Assembly: GCF_051401765.1 (NCBI RefSeq)
Contig: NC_135066.1
Location: 19,137,001 to 19,201,000, forward strand
Direction: 5' to 3'
DNA length: 64,000 bases
DNA from: Calliopsis andreniformis
Taxonomy: Eukaryota > Arthropoda > Insecta > Hymenoptera > Andrenidae
Shown: positions 1 through 13,881 of the stretch, piece by piece
Layout of the letters: each line of letters opens with the position of its first letter
How positions within the stretch are numbered: position 1 is the first letter of the stretch
The notes under the pieces: model-generated
What the model was told of the DNA's origin: nothing
What the model saw: the letters and a program-made list of their open reading frames with translations, nothing else
Database searches by the model: none
Made by a program: the position numbers and the translations under genes

Positions 1-200
1 TTCTAAACAACATTTTCCTTTGCAAAAATATCCTCCGAAGCTTTGTTAACGAGTTATTAACGAAAAACCCCGACCAATCAGAGAGCGGGAATAGCGAGCG
101 CTCGGCAGACCAGCGACAGGGCACATGCTACGCGGAGCGTCTGCTATTCACCGTGCTCGAGGCTTGTACAAGAAACTCAAAATGTTTACGTCAATGGTCA
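1..200. other. GC-rich patch at left edge, possible dispersed repeat
   Basis: Positions 60-175 are clearly richer in G and C than the DNA around them and include a CCAATCAGAG box at about 75. I see no open frame. It may be the end of a dispersed repeat or of a promoter cut by the window edge. Nothing decides between these. Confidence 0.25.
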
Positions 201-2090
201 ATTTCTCCTAAACTATTGGATGAAAAATTATGAAAAAAATTAGGACCACGTTAACTATTGAGACATATTTTATAGAATTCTTTCAGATTTTTAAATTAAT
301 TATGTTGTAAAAAATAAAAGTTGTAAAAATAAAGTTGTAAAAAATAAAAAACGAGAAGAAAGAATTTTAAAATGCCGATTTAGTAAAGTAATGCCATAGT
401 AAAAAATATAAAAAGCAATGTTTTCGTAGTTCCTACGGATTATACGTTACTTTACTGTGTATTAAAATATTGAAAACTGTACAATAATACTTATTTCATA
501 ATGAATGAACGAAAATTGGACGTATTAGTTGCTGTAATCGGTTAAAAGTACGGAAACATTGATTTTTATTTTTTTAATTATGACGGACCAAGGAAAAACA
601 TGTTTAAATAAATTGAGATTAATAATATGACTCTAGTAATACGAGTAATTACTATCGGTAAAATTCACTCATTCGGAGAGGAATTCACCTGCTGCTTGAA
701 CACTTGCTCCATTAGGTCGTTGTGCCGATCCCGATCATTGGGGGATGATGCCCAGGTAGCGCTGATCGCAGGTATCCAAGACCACAAGAAGACACTTTTC
801 ATTTGCAACACTTCGCGGTCACTAACACTGATCACTTCACTAAACGAGCAGTTGACCTTCTAATGACCGACAACCGATTACTTTGAAACGTTCTGCGGCA
901 TTCCGTAAATAAAAACAAGATGTTACACAGTTCGGCGGCGAAATTACGATCGATACTGACAATTTTTTCCGAAGTCTCTTTCCTCGTATACTAACTTGTT
1001 TTCTATGTATCGGTTTTGATACTAAGCATGCTGAAATAAATTTTTTTATTTTGGTAAAGACAACTGATTGTCTAGTGTACCTCTTGATAAGAGTGTCTGG
1101 TAACAAAAATATCATTGATCCATCAAGATGTGATGCAAACTAAATTCATACCAAGTTTTATAATAATCTTTGAGCTAATTTTAAGCTAGCTCTCGTATTT
1201 CATTTTATCAATTTTGAGGGGTGATTTCACTCCTATCATTTCACAAATGATATATATATGAATACTTTACAAGTTTAAACTTCAAAATTAAAATAACAAT
1301 TTTCTTGCAAAGGCATGACAATCCCTATTAAATGCATTGAATCATACAATTTGTGAAAAATGACAATCGTTCTAAATAAATATGTATATAGTGAATTTGT
1401 GTACATATTTTGTTTGAATTTTTATATTAATATGGCATGTTATCTTTCTGTTCAATGTAAGAAGTCTAACACTGCAGTTAGAACGTACATGGAAAGAGCA
1501 ACTAATCGAAGTACAATTAGAAGAATTCTACCATATTAAACTTTCTTTTCTTGATGCTCATGCGGAAACGAAGAAAGAAGAATTCCCAACATCACATCAG
1601 AACATTCTGCAATGATGATAATAGTTTCGCAACATTGACGTTATCGTCCTTCAAGTGACAACACTATTATGAAAAAAAATAACATTAAAATACCATTGTC
1701 CTTCCTCTTCAAATTTAATTACTTCCTTTTGACCAACGTCTTTGTATATGTATATGAAATCGTAATTATCACCTGTTTATGAATTATAAAATTCAGCCAT
1801 TTATATTTACCGTCTTTTTCTTCTGTCTCAGATTTTTTACAAAGTAAGCCATTCCAGAAAGTAAATCCGTCGTACTTTTCTAGCGGGCGTTCATTAATAA
1901 TTGCCGCACTGTAGCGTCCGTTACATGTCCAATCATTAAACTAATTAGCTGTTGTTGCGTAAAAGTGAAATGTGTGTGTCCATAAAACTTATTTATTTGT
2001 CCTTTTATAAGTAAATAACTTATTTCTTGTATAGTCAGAATAGGTAACATCCTGGTCACTAGTAAATTGGGTAAGTACGGGCCATTTCAC
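201..2090. other. Intergenic, no gene seen
   Basis: AT-rich DNA with only short random open frames (78 aa at 627-863 and 91 aa on the minus strand at 840-1115). Neither has a recognisable motif, partner exon or codon signal. No element is recognised here. Confidence 0.6.
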
Positions 2091-2092
2091 AC

Positions 2093-2842
2093 GGGAGGGG
2101 GGGGTTCAGTTATCATTTTGATAATTTTGAAATTATATAAGAAATACAAAACCCCAAAGTTTACAATTTTTGCTAATCTTTATGACAACTGCTTTCACTT
2201 TGAATGTATGTCTCTTAAACTATTAAAGATACAAAACTTAGCTTTTTGTCTCTTAGTTTTGAAGGATGTACATATTTGAAAAAATTGATTTCGTATTTCA
2301 ATAAAGATTTTTTCAGTACAAAAAGAAATAAAAATATTTTTGTTTTGCTAATTTGATCCCCGGTTCAAGTATCAAAAAATTTGAAAAAAATATGTCCGTA
2401 TTTTTTGGTCTTTTTCCTTCGAATTCCAATTTTTTAATTGGCAGACGCTCAAAAACTAATTAGGTCACCCAGGCAAACTCAATAATGAACTTATACTGTT
2501 AGGACCTACCTGAATCCGAGCGCATTGCAACATTTGTCAGCGTCCCGTAATTACAGTTTTTTAGTGTTCCTGAATTAAGAAATTGGAATCAAAAGAAGAA
2601 AGACCAGAGAATGGAGACATATTTTTTTTTAAATTTGTTGATCTTTTTCATAATACGAGAAAAGTTTATTTAAATATGTACAACCTTCAAAATTAATAGA
2701 AAAAAAGAACTGAATTTGATATCTTTAATAGTTTCGAAGATATAAATTCAAACGTCATGGCAATTGTAAGAATTGGCAATAACTGTAAACTTTGAGGGCC
2801 AATTTCAAAATTATCAAATTAATGACTAAACCCTTCTCCTTT
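2093..2842. mobile_element. Foldback-like element, long imperfect inverted repeat
   Basis: The left arm (about 2093-2439) is repeated as an imperfect reverse complement at about 2573-2842 around a 133-bp loop. Shared blocks include GATAATTTTGAAATTA at the outer end, CTATTAAAGATA in the middle, and a GGTCTTT...AATTCCAATTT block next to the loop. The structure fits a MITE or foldback element. No transposase is present. I did not recognise the family. Confidence 0.7.
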
Positions 2843-2894
2843 TAATTGCATGTGGACTACAATATATTTTAATATCATCAAAATTCCTGACATC

Positions 2895-4320
2895 GAGTGT
2901 TTGAAAGTGGAGCTATAATGAGCTTTTCCCTCGTCCGCGAAAACCATTGTCGGTTAGCATGCGTGACCTACCGAAAGTGTCCTCGGTAGAAGATGCCGTT
3001 GCGCTCATAACAGACACGGCAAAAACGACGTGTGACTCTTTTCGGTTATTACAGTTGAAGTCAATCGGGCAAACTACCTGTATCAGCTGTTCGAATATCA
3101 CGTCCGACGTCGAGTGGAGACGTCACAACCTGAGAGAAAAAGAGAGAGAGAGAGAAACCATCTAATAGAGCAAAGACAGATATTAGAAGACAACGAGCGC
3201 CGCATAGCGGCTAATTAGTGTTTCCCGCTTACGCGAGACACTTGACGATCTTTCGGCAGTCAGTCTGCGAACATCCGCTATCGAGCACACCTTAGCAAGC
3301 GCTCTTTGGTTACCAAAACGCTCGATGCTTCATAGCCGATTACAGACACTGCCTTATTTATCTCTAGCGGTCTGTTTATTTCGTTCTAGGTGAACACCAC
3401 GTATTGCACGTACTCCAAACGAAGCACATTACACTATAAAGAGACGGGTTTTTTCATGGCAAGCCCGAAAGAGCAAGCGGAATCAATAAGTTACTTTGAT
3501 TCCTGGTGGTTGCTATTCGGCGTGGGAACATCAGGAACCATTCCTTGGCTGACCACCGGTTGGCGGCGCACTCGCAAGGTACACTTACCGTGAGGCAGGT
3601 TTTACTCTTTCGACGTACCGCTCTATTCCTGCGTCTACACAAAACCCTCGTATGACGAATAAATGCATACGTGTGGGGTGGACGCTGTGTTTTAGGGCAT
3701 AAGCGAGATAAGCCGCTGTTATCAGTCACCGGGACTAGCTCAGCTAGTAAACGTGGTCCTCTCGGCTCACGAAGCACAGTTTTCACTGCACTTCGTTCAA
3801 GGCAATCCGCCAAACAGGGCATAGAGTGCAAAGAAGAAGCCATCTTCTCTCTATACGCTCGCAAGCCGACAGATTTTTCATTGCGAAGAAACTGTCGATA
3901 ATACAGTCCGCTGATCTACCTTGCGCTATACAGCATGATATCGCATCCCCCTCCCAAAAGGCACAACTGCTAGTTGCCTGGAGACGGGTCAGACGAATCT
4001 AGTATTTACTTGTACTTAGACGGCGCGGTTTCGCTGATTTTGTTTTAGGTGTCAGAGACGATAGGACAGCCGCCGGACCATCCGACTAGGAGGCCAAGGT
4101 CAACCTGAACAGGAGGCCAAGGACCATGGCCCTAGCCCCCTTCAGCCCCCTAGACAAACGTTGATTCAATAAACGTCTGTCCTTGTCAGGACAAACAAAA
4201 ATAATTAAAGGCGTACAATTTCTTTTGGTTAAACCACCTTCTCACCTAATCTGGACTGACGTTAGATTCAATTAAAATTAAGCGATCCTAACATCGAGGT
4301 ACGATAGAATGGCCTGTACA
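2895..4320 (+). mobile_element. LTR-like dispersed repeat, copy A
   Basis: About 1.4 kb, relatively GC-rich, and homologous along its length to the reverse complement of about 8560-9930. Shared landmarks are GTGGAGCTATA at the start, the TCTCTCTATA(C/A)GCTCG block, a GGACCATCC block, and a terminal AATAAACGTCTGTCC ending near 4190. Homology continues through TACAATTTCTTTTGG to about 4300. The AATAAA near one end and lack of a long ORF fit a solo LTR or non-autonomous element, but clear TG/CA ends and a target duplication were not found. A (GA)n run lies at 3141-3156. Two short open frames on the minus strand (3101-2913 and 3864-3454) are also open in copy B. Confidence 0.7.
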
Positions 4321-6650
4321 CGGTAGAGATGTCGCACTGTTGATTTTTAAGGGATGGCGGTAAACAATTGCTACACCGTCACTCGCATATATTCAATACT
4401 GCTTATTTAGTTGTCAGTTGAGCGAGAGCGAGCTTTCTTTATGATTTTTAATGATTTTGTTATTTTTCGGGGAAGTCCATTGTATTTCCTCTAATATTTC
4501 ATGTTTATTTCATGTTTATTGGTACTATCATATGTAATAGTTAAAAATTTATAGTTTTTTACACTCTAGCTTTTGTAATATGTTAGCAGCATTTTATGGA
4601 ATGGTTTTTTGTAGGAATAGATTAGCTTTTACAAAGCACATGGTAATAGGATAGTGTGACATTCTCCCGAACATTTGGAATAGATGTACTTTTAATCGGA
4701 ATAGGTGCAATAGTTTTAATGGAAGCTAAGCCGTCTTGAAATTAGTTTCATGAAATTAGACCCTCTCTTGTCTAATTTTACAATATGTAGAATTGCAAAA
4801 TTCTCCAGAAAATATTATTTTACAAAAAGGAAAATATTGAAATAATAGCTTTGAGTGAACCATTATTTAACATATATTTTATATTTAAATGTTCTTCTAT
4901 ATTAATAAACATATGTATAATAAGTGACATTCACTATAAACGCAACAAAAAATGAAAAATTTTTCGAAATACGGCATCATTCTCGAAAATGCGGTGTCTG
5001 TCCCAAAAAAATACAATTTGTAATTTCATTTGTTTAAAAGTGATATCTACTAAAACTTTAACTTACTTCAATTGAAATAGTAATGCAAGGTTTTTTACTA
5101 ACTAGGTAATCTATAGGTAATCTACCTATCCTTAGAAAAATTCTCTTTTACCAACTTTAGGGACAGTGTCAAATTTCTATAACGATCTATCGTATTTACT
5201 CTATGGAATTAGAGTCTATATGACACCGCACGCACTAAACGTTCACAATGTTTGTCTTATACTACAAATAACGCTTATAAGTCCTGTCTAAATTTCTCCC
5301 ATATTCGCGAGTTTCCTTCCCACGTCTGGTATCACTTTTTCGCTGGACCAGGCAATGGGTAGCAAAACTGAGTAGTTGTGAATGCAACAAATTAACTGTT
5401 GTCTCTTTTACTATGTCGCATCATTTTTTGTGTCCTCACCTTGATCATTTCCCCTAAACTTACAGCGTCCACTATAGGCATAGATACTGTCTCCGATATT
5501 CTGGGCACTCTACTACCCTTTCCATGAATTACCGAGACAGGTCCTCAAAAGAAGAAGTATTTGTTGTATCATCACCCTTCAACACGCCTATTTATATAAA
5601 CAAATACAAGTCATAACAAATAGAAACAATTCAAGTGTTAAATGTCCAAAAAAACAAAGGTGCAGAATGTCACTCCCAATGATTTCACGACGCACAGAAT
5701 AGGAAAATTCGTTGTCATGTATATCGCAGACTTATATACGATGTTTATGTATACCGTTTCTGATGTCATCAAGATTTGCTAAAAACACTGGGGAATTGCA
5801 TAGGCAAACGTTCTATTCCCAGATTTTAGGGTAAGTAAAGCTTGTAATCTGTCAAACATTCTTCCAGTAACAAATTGTCCCAAACAACCGATAGTTGGAA
5901 GATTCTACATGGTTACCAGCCATCGTCTGCTGCTGGGACTGGTTATAGTTTCCAGTACTACCTTTTTTCGTCTGGCGCAATTTAACACCCAGTCATAAAT
6001 GGTACAAAAGCAAAATAGTATCGATCTAATTGCCTTCACTGATCCTAAAAAATATGTCATTGCTAACTGTTAGTAATAGAATGACCAGGCGTGAATTTGT
6101 CAAAAAGGACATAAAAAGCGATTATACTTCCTGGAAAAATGCAATTTTTATAGTCGAATTGAAAATTAATACCTCGAATTCGAATGGAAAAGAATTTGTG
6201 TGAAGAAAGTTATATATAAACAAATATATTTCTAACAAATTATCGGCAGTGTATTCTAAGTGGTATTATATACGAAAAAATAACTCTATGCGTGAAAAGT
6301 GGCTAAGAACTATTATACGTTTCACAAAGCGTTTCGTAATCTTGCGATATCCTGTTTGGTTCAGTTGTTATCGAATGTAAATAAGCTCTCTCTCGTTGAT
6401 GACTTTCATGTTGTCGATGAAGCCAAAGATTTACTCACCTGAAATAAGTAGTTTAAAGCCTTAGGGCTTATCTCTGATGTGTCGATTTCTATAGGCTTAT
6501 AGTTCCTTCGATTTTTGCAGGCACATATATGTATAAGTCAGATTCTTAATGGAACACATATTTCATAAGAATGAAATCCATCCGAAATTTGAAATATGGG
6601 TTGCAAGTAATTACGGAATTGGTATTAATATTATCTTAAAGATATAAGTC
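4321..6650. other. Intergenic, no gene seen
   Basis: AT-rich sequence without an open frame above 60 codons. I see no repeat or RNA gene. Confidence 0.6.
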
Positions 6651-6654
6651 TTTT

Positions 6655-6785
6655 AAATGTTATAATATTATTTATAGATTAAATGAATAAGTAATCATGC
6701 ATACCATAACATAATATTATAAATGTTATAATATTATATTGTTATAATATTATATTATATTATAAATGTTATAATATTATGTAGG
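6655..6785. repeat. AT-rich satellite-like patch (ATGTTATAATATTAT unit)
   Basis: The unit ATGTTATAATATTAT or close variants recur several times, with palindromic TTATAATATTATA cores. It is simple-sequence DNA with no coding potential. Confidence 0.75.
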
Positions 6786-7333
6786 ATATTGCAGGATATT
6801 TATTTCAATAATTTAATATCTAAATATCTAAAAAACAATTGGTTTCATGGGGGAAATAAAATTATTCTATTTCGTTTTTATTTGTTTCCAGGTTGTTTGA
6901 ACTTGAACTCTACACAAATATGTAGTTTTGTAAAATGCTTATATAAATGGAAAATATCATTCAAAGACATCAAGATATAATCACCATATTTAAAGTACCC
7001 TTCTGCGGGCAATAATTTTCTAAATATCAAAGGAACGTATAATCAAACAAAATTTTACAACACTCATGTTTTAATTGTTATTTCTAATAATGTACATCTT
7101 TCTGAGCAGTTTGGTAAAAGTTTATGTAATTCTAACTAGTACTAGAAGCACGACAATATTGATTTAAAAAATTACATAGTATTATTGCAATAAGTAATCA
7201 TTTATGAATTCCTGCTCTATAAAAGAGTTATTAATTAATAATAAAGAAAATATATACAAAACATGATTATGAAGATAGTTACATATTAGCAAATATCACA
7301 TTTGAATATCTAATTAATAAGGATATTCCCATA

Positions 7334-7684
7334 TACCACAGGGACGACTTAAAAACTTTTTAAAGATATTCAGTGAACTCCTAAAAATATCCAAAAGACG
7401 TCTTTGAAATATCCGAAGTTACAAATCTGTATAACTTTACAACGTCTTAAAAGATATTCATAAGATGTCCAAATTATGTCTATAAGATACTTAAACAAAA
7501 AAGTAAATGTTTTGAAGACGTCCATGTAGTATGTCTTTAAGAAGTCTTATAGATGTAAATTTTGGAAATCTTTAAGACATACATACGCTGTTGGATATTT
7601 TTAAGACATCCAAATTATATTGTTAGACCTTCAGGCATAGAATGGACATAAAATAGATGTCTTCAAGAAGTTGTGTACTATCTG
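7334..7684 (-). mobile_element. GACGTC-rich MITE, copy 1
   Basis: A 350-bp sequence that aligns end to end with the reverse complement of 25070-25409. It carries many degenerate AGACGTC/AAGACATC motifs. It ends in CTTCAAGAAGTTGTGTACTA, the diverged form of the terminal CAAGACGTCGTGTGCTATCT seen in copies 2 and 3. No ORF is present. It is the most diverged of the two full-length copies. Strand is given relative to copy 2 as +. Confidence 0.7.
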
Positions 7685-7689
7685 AATTA

Positions 7690-8480
7690 TTGCTACTTCC
7701 TGACAAAATAGACTTCTTACAAAATTACATTTTTCATCCATTTTACTTATTTTTTAAGGATCTAGAAAAAAAGTTCTGATTTCAAATTTCTTGAAATTCT
7801 GAATATTATTAAAACTTTTTGAACAATATATTAAGCATCATGAAACATTCCTTTTGTTCATTTAATACTATTCGTAGAGTACTCACAATCAGTCAAAATT
7901 TGAGTGAAAGCTCTTCAGTGGTCTGGTATAAAATAGGTCATAAAGTTCAGTAACTTTCTATATCTGGACCCGAGAGCCAGAGCATGTTATAACAACTTCT
8001 TTTTAAACGCGAGATTTCATGTCTTTTCCGCTTCAAATTTTTAACTTTACCGATAGTAAAAATTATTATATTCTGAGTCGTTTAATTTTGAATACAGCAG
8101 TTCAAACATGAGTTTAAGTCTATACCTTGTTTTGACCTAAACAGTGTAAAGGATTATTTTCTATACCAGTATTTTTTAAATCCTGTAGTGTTTCTTGCAG
8201 TATGAAGTCCCGTAAAACTTCATACACAGGAGAAGGTTGGATAAAACGAGATAGCCAGATAAAATAAAGTATGTACTCATTGTTATAGCTTTTGTAGGTG
8301 TTACTATCTTATTGTCACCGATGACTGGTATAGCAACTCAAATGCTCATATAATTTTGATTACGCAGCTCTATATTTTGGATAACTATGCAACAAATAAC
8401 AAAAACATATTTAATCATTGTTTAAACATCATAAAAACAGTGGAATAGGTGCAGATTCCAATATTACACTAATAATGGAG
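7690..8480. other. Intergenic, no gene seen
   Basis: AT-rich spacer between the GACGTC element and repeat copy B, with no open frame or recognisable repeat. Confidence 0.5.
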
Positions 8481-8559
8481 AGTTCTCTAATTAAAGCGTT
8501 ATAAGGGTGCGTGTACTATTGAAAATAAAACTATCGTGAGTTGTTCCAGAGAATACTCG

Positions 8560-9930
8560 CAGATGGTGAATCCATCTCGGACAGTAACTCTGACTTTCAG
8601 TTACTCTTGTTAGGTTCGTTATAGGAGATCTAACGTCGATCCGAATTGAGTAAGAATGTGGGTTAAACCAAAAGAAATTGTACACTTATAATTCTCTTTG
8701 TCTGTCTTTAAAAGGACAGATGTTTATTTAAATTAAATTTTGTCCAGGGAGCTGAAGGACTGGAGTGCTGGCCTTTGACCTCTTAGTTGGATGGTCCGGC
8801 GTGCTGTTCTAACGTCTATGACGCCTAGAACAAAAATCGGCAGATTCGCATCGTCTAATTGTAAGTACGGATAACTCACACTATTGTCGTTTGACCTGAC
8901 TCGAGGCTACGAGTAATCGTGCCTTTTAGGATGGGGACGCAACACCTCGCTGTGTAGTGCAAGGTAGATTAGTGGACTGTATTATCGACAGTTCTTTTCA
9001 GTGAAATCTGTCGCCTGGCGAGCTTATAGAGAGGAAGTGGCCTCTTCTCTACACTCAATGCGCAGTGAAAACTGTTCTTCGCAAGCAGGGAGAATCACGG
9101 TTACTAGCTGTGCTAGTCTCAGTGGTGATAACGGCAGCATACATCGCTTATGCCCTATAACACAGCATCCATCCCATACGTGTGCATCTATTCGTCACAC
9201 GAGCGTTTTTATTGGACGTGAGAGTAGAGTCCGCACTACGAAGGAGCATAAACCTGCCTCACGTCAATTGTACCTGGCGAGTGCACCGCTAATTAGTTAG
9301 TATTCAAGGAGTGACCTCTGGTGCTCTAAAGCCGAATAGCAACCACCAGGAATCAAAGTAACTTTTTGATTTCTATCGGTTTTTCAGGCTTTTGCCACGA
9401 AAATGTCTCTACCTGTCTGGTGCACGTGCAATACGTGTGATTCACCCAGAACGAATAGCTCAGATTGCTAGAAATAGAGATAGCAACGTTAGGAATCGTC
9501 TCAGAGTCCTTAAGCGATTTCGTGACCAAAGAGCGCTCACTAAAGTGTACACTGGAGCGTATTTCGCTAATTGACTGTCGAAAGACTGGCAAGTGTTTCC
9601 GCGTAAGCGCGGAGTGCTAATTAGCCGCTATGCAGCGCTCGCTGTGTTCTAATATCTCTATCTGTATTCTCTTACATGTTTTCTCTCCCTCTCAGACTTT
9701 GATGTTCCCACTCGACGTTGAACTTGAAATTCGAACATCTGAGACAGTTCGTTCACCAGAACGATTTTAACTGCAATAACCGAAAAGAGTCATACGTCGT
9801 TTTTGTTATGTCTGTTATGAGCGCAACGAAATCTCCTACTGAGGACATTTTCGGTAGGTCACGTATGGTAACCGACAACGGTTTTCGCAGACGAGACAAA
9901 GGCTCGATATAGCTCCACTTTTAAACACTC
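8560..9930 (-). mobile_element. LTR-like dispersed repeat, copy B (inverted)
   Basis: Reverse-orientation copy of 2895-4320. Read on the minus strand it starts at GAGTGTTTAAAAGTGG (near 9930) and runs through the same landmarks to AATAAACATCTGTCC near 8710, then on through TACAATTTCTTTTGG to about 8560. The copies differ by substitutions and small indels throughout, so the insertions are old or independent. On the + strand, frames 9001-9300 and 9718-9912 match the open minus-strand frames of copy A. The second pair shares 38 of 49 residues over its best block. I recognise no protein family in either. Confidence 0.7.
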
Positions 9931-12900
9931 TCATAAAGGATACACTATTTGAGAATACTTTCGAAAGTAACTCGTCATAGTTTTACTCCCAAATGGACAC
10001 GTATGTACCAAGACTAGCTTCGGATGAATGATTTTTGCCACACATTTCCTAATTGAAAGTAATAAGAGCAATTTTCAATTTTTAATTGGGAAGATAAGGA
10101 AAGAAATATGAGCGCAATATAAAAAACCGGTTTCTTGAAGTTGGCCTAGTGTTACTAAATATCTATATGTATAGTGAAATGATCAAATATTTCATAAAGT
10201 TTAGGGTTTTATCTGACACCTAGATTATTATTCATACAAGGAATTTTTAATTAGTTTCGAATAAAGATAATAAAACAGTGAAACTGGCAAAATTGCTATA
10301 CACGGAGTCCCAGAGTACATTGTGTCAAAGTCGGCATACTTTAACGAATAAGTTTTTCAATTTAGACTAAGCAAATTCAGGGAGTATCTATCAAACTGAA
10401 AGGATTCTTACTTCTAGTAGTAAATTTGCACACAAGACAAGTAATATCAAGATTGACTGTACACAATACATAGGTACAACAAAAAATTATAGTTCTAAAA
10501 AAGGGGTATATGTAATAAAAAATGAATAATTTATGTTTAGATTTATATTTCATCAAAGAAGATAATACAAATATTCTAGTTAATGACGTAACAAACTAAT
10601 AAGTAATCAATTACTACAAGTTGAATTTCTGCTTTCTTCAGACATGCAATTGTCGCGAAATGGTTTTTTCTAATGCTTCCGTAACATTCAAGCAATTAGT
10701 CTATCATGCTGTACAAGTGTGAAACTGATTAAATATTAATTTTAATAATAAATCGATTGACTGTAAAGGCTTAGTAACGTGGTTTCGAAAATCGCTCGAC
10801 TCTTCCACATGCAATTTTTTTCGAAAAGGTTGCCTTAAACAATAAGTCTCTAGAACGCTCATGGACACACTGATTCAACTATCGGGAAGAATCACAAGCA
10901 CATGAAACAATAACATCAGAAATACTGAAAGATGTGGAACAGTAATTTTAAAGAAGGATGGAATGATCTGCACTTTTTAGTAAAAAACACGTTGAAGGAA
11001 ACGCGTGATAAAAAGTGGAATAGACTTCAATAGCAAAATTGATTCCTTTTAGAACCACGATGATGTGCGATTGAACAACCTCCCATGTGTAATGTGTTAC
11101 CATAAAAATCCGAAAATCGGTAAGTTCTAGGTTTCACCGGTAAATCCTAACATTTATTAGAAGGAGGCAGTAAAAGTCTAAAAGAAGCTTGTAAACGCTT
11201 CCATTTCCAGCTTTTATTAAATCATTTCGATGAATCCAGAATTTATTAAGTTTCGGACTTGTAGAATATATACTATAAAGTTTAGAAATTAAAATTGTGT
11301 CAGTGTCCGAATATTGATGCGAATCACTTTAGGTAGTCTAGACAAACATACATTCTAAAAGCTGATGATACAATTAATAGGGTTGCGTGCGTCATACATA
11401 CTTTAACATGATATTCGATCAGCAGAAAGGCGTACTCTTCGTTAACGTTTCACATAAAACCCAGAAAGAGGAAATATTTATTTCTATTTTGTAGCAAATC
11501 ATCATGAATGTGAGACGAAATGAATTGACTTCAGCCGAACAAATGGCATCAATGTACTTTTATTCATATGCAGATACAAAAGTACCTACCTACTTGTTGC
11601 GCATACTTCTGCAATTCACCCAGCCTTATGTCCGCTTTCCTGACCTCGCATATCTCTGAAATCATTTTATTGTTCCTCGTACGATATTCTGGCAAGTGAT
11701 TTCGTAGCAGACGAAGGTCGAGTCGCGCGTAAATTACGAAAACACGGTTACGAGTAGCTTGGTGAACATAGTGCTGGAGTTTCTGTTTTGACAGATCATT
11801 GGTATGATAAGAATAGCCTTTTCTTTATATTCAAGTACCAGCTCCTGTCGCGGAATAAATTTGTACGACTACCAAAATTTTCCCATGATTCATTAATTTG
11901 ATTTAGAATCGACGTTTGTGTTGCAATATTCCTACATTGAAGTTTATTCATTCAGTTTCGAAATAAGTTTTCTTTTTTCTTTATTTATTGTCGCACCAAG
12001 TTGAAAACCATTAGTGACGATTAGGTAGGTGGAATAAAATGAAGTATTTAATGTTTTATTATACTAACAAAGAATCATAAGGCAAAAAGGCATTTAACTA
12101 GATCGGGAGTCTTAAATGGATTTTAGACTATAAAAAAATGAGACTTGGTTAAGAAAAATATTTAGCTACAAACGAATTAAAATTATTCGAAAGTATTAAA
12201 ATATCCCTGAGGCTGATGGAAGCGTTTTTGTTACAAATATATAAAATGAAAACTAAAAAATGGTACATCAAATTGTGTTGCTCTGCTTTTTTGAGCTGTT
12301 CGATCCTTTGAAGCCGTTCGAAACAATTCGAGTTACTCGATTTTTCCGAGCTGCAGATATTGAGTTACTAAAATATGCAAGTATAGTCGCACCACATTGA
12401 CTAGCTTTATTGTAATTGACAGATAAATTTTCACACAAATTTCTTTTTTCACTAGCATTTACGAAAAAACTATACGGATGGTTACATTGAAATTAATATA
12501 TTCGCTTCATAACATTTCAGTATAACCTCATTTCAATTTTAGTAACGTTCCTCAATACAAATTTCCTATTTCAGACATAAAAAGTAGCTGAGAAGCAGTT
12601 TTTTCTTCGATTCTGCCATATGTCACGGTATTAAAATGTATCAACTTTTATTAATAATTTCTCGATAATTATGCGGTAAATTCTTGTAGTGCAAACTAAT
12701 GATCCGCAAAAATTGAATGCAGTTTTGAATGTTGACGTTTAGCTAAGAATTGTCTTCTAATAATTATATTATATTTTTATATACTAAATTAATGTTTCTG
12801 GAAATTAGGATAATAGCTAAAATGTTATTCTACAATCCTATAATTTTAAGAAAGAATAACTATGTTCTAACTAAGCGATATTTTCATTTTTCTTTACGCG

Positions 12901-13700
12901 TATAGCATATCTATACATACATATGTATAACTGTTCTGTTTTCTTTTTACGTGCGATAAGTTAGTAAATGTTACATATATTCAATATTCACATTAGAACG
13001 AGAGATTTAAAAAATCGATAGAACATCAAAATACAATGTAAGGAATATACATAAAATTCGATGCTGTGCTTATTGCAATGAATTTTCTTAAGAGATGTTT
13101 AAAAAGATTATGGTAATGCGATCACAATATCAAAATTTTGACGTCAAACATTTTTAAATTCTATCAAACAAAAATTAATGTTTGTAGGGATTTGTGTACA
13201 CCACGAACTATTGTCAGAACAGCTTACTACCTTGTTGTATCTTGCGATAAGTATAAAACCAATTACACTTTTTACAATATATGTCGGTAATCAATAATTG
13301 TACACCTTCCGAAAATAAATTATGGCTAGTCAGTAGTAACGTACTAATGTGAATGAGGAAAGGACTTGCTAGACTGTACAAGATTCCAACACTATTATAT
13401 CCTTGAATTTTGGTGTAGTAAATATATTCAAAGTCCTCAAGGTATGTTTACACGTGACAGTAAAAATCATGACTCACGACAGTATGACATTACACAGCAA
13501 CATTATAATATTACGTATATGTATACAATTCAATTATACTGTGATAGGTTCCCAGCAGTTTTTTGTTTACTTAGTGTACAATAAAGATAGAAACACGTTA
13601 ATGTCATATCACGTGAAAACATATAATTTTTCACATGACACTTATAGTGTGAGCCGACATTTTTCCCATGTAGGTATTAAATCTATTTTAGGTAAAGTTG
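9931..13700. other. Intergenic, no gene seen
   Basis: AT-rich with scattered short open frames only (for example 72 and 106 aa overlapping at 13366-13723), none with a recognisable motif. A slightly GC-richer patch lies at 11590-11780. It has no coding signal. Confidence 0.55.
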
Positions 13701-13710
13701 ACGCTGATGT

Positions 13711-13820
13711 AAGTCCTCGCTGATTTCGATGATTTTTAAATATGTTATAGATGTCGTTACTTTGAACAACTTTTTTCCTTGTCAAAATTAGCAATCGACC
13801 TTAGTGTCAGAAATATTCAC
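13711..13820 (+). repeat. Dispersed repeat family R1, copy 1
   Basis: Contains the CTCGCTGATTTCGATGATTT...TTTGAACAACTTTTT...GAAATATTC core. It is shared with diverged copies at 14971-15095, 18347-18460 and 54382-54480. No coding potential. Confidence 0.6.
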
Positions 13821-13881
13821 AAAAAACTTGTTAGATTTGGATTAGGTTTGGTTTAGGTTTGGCTTAGGTCTGAGTAGGTAT

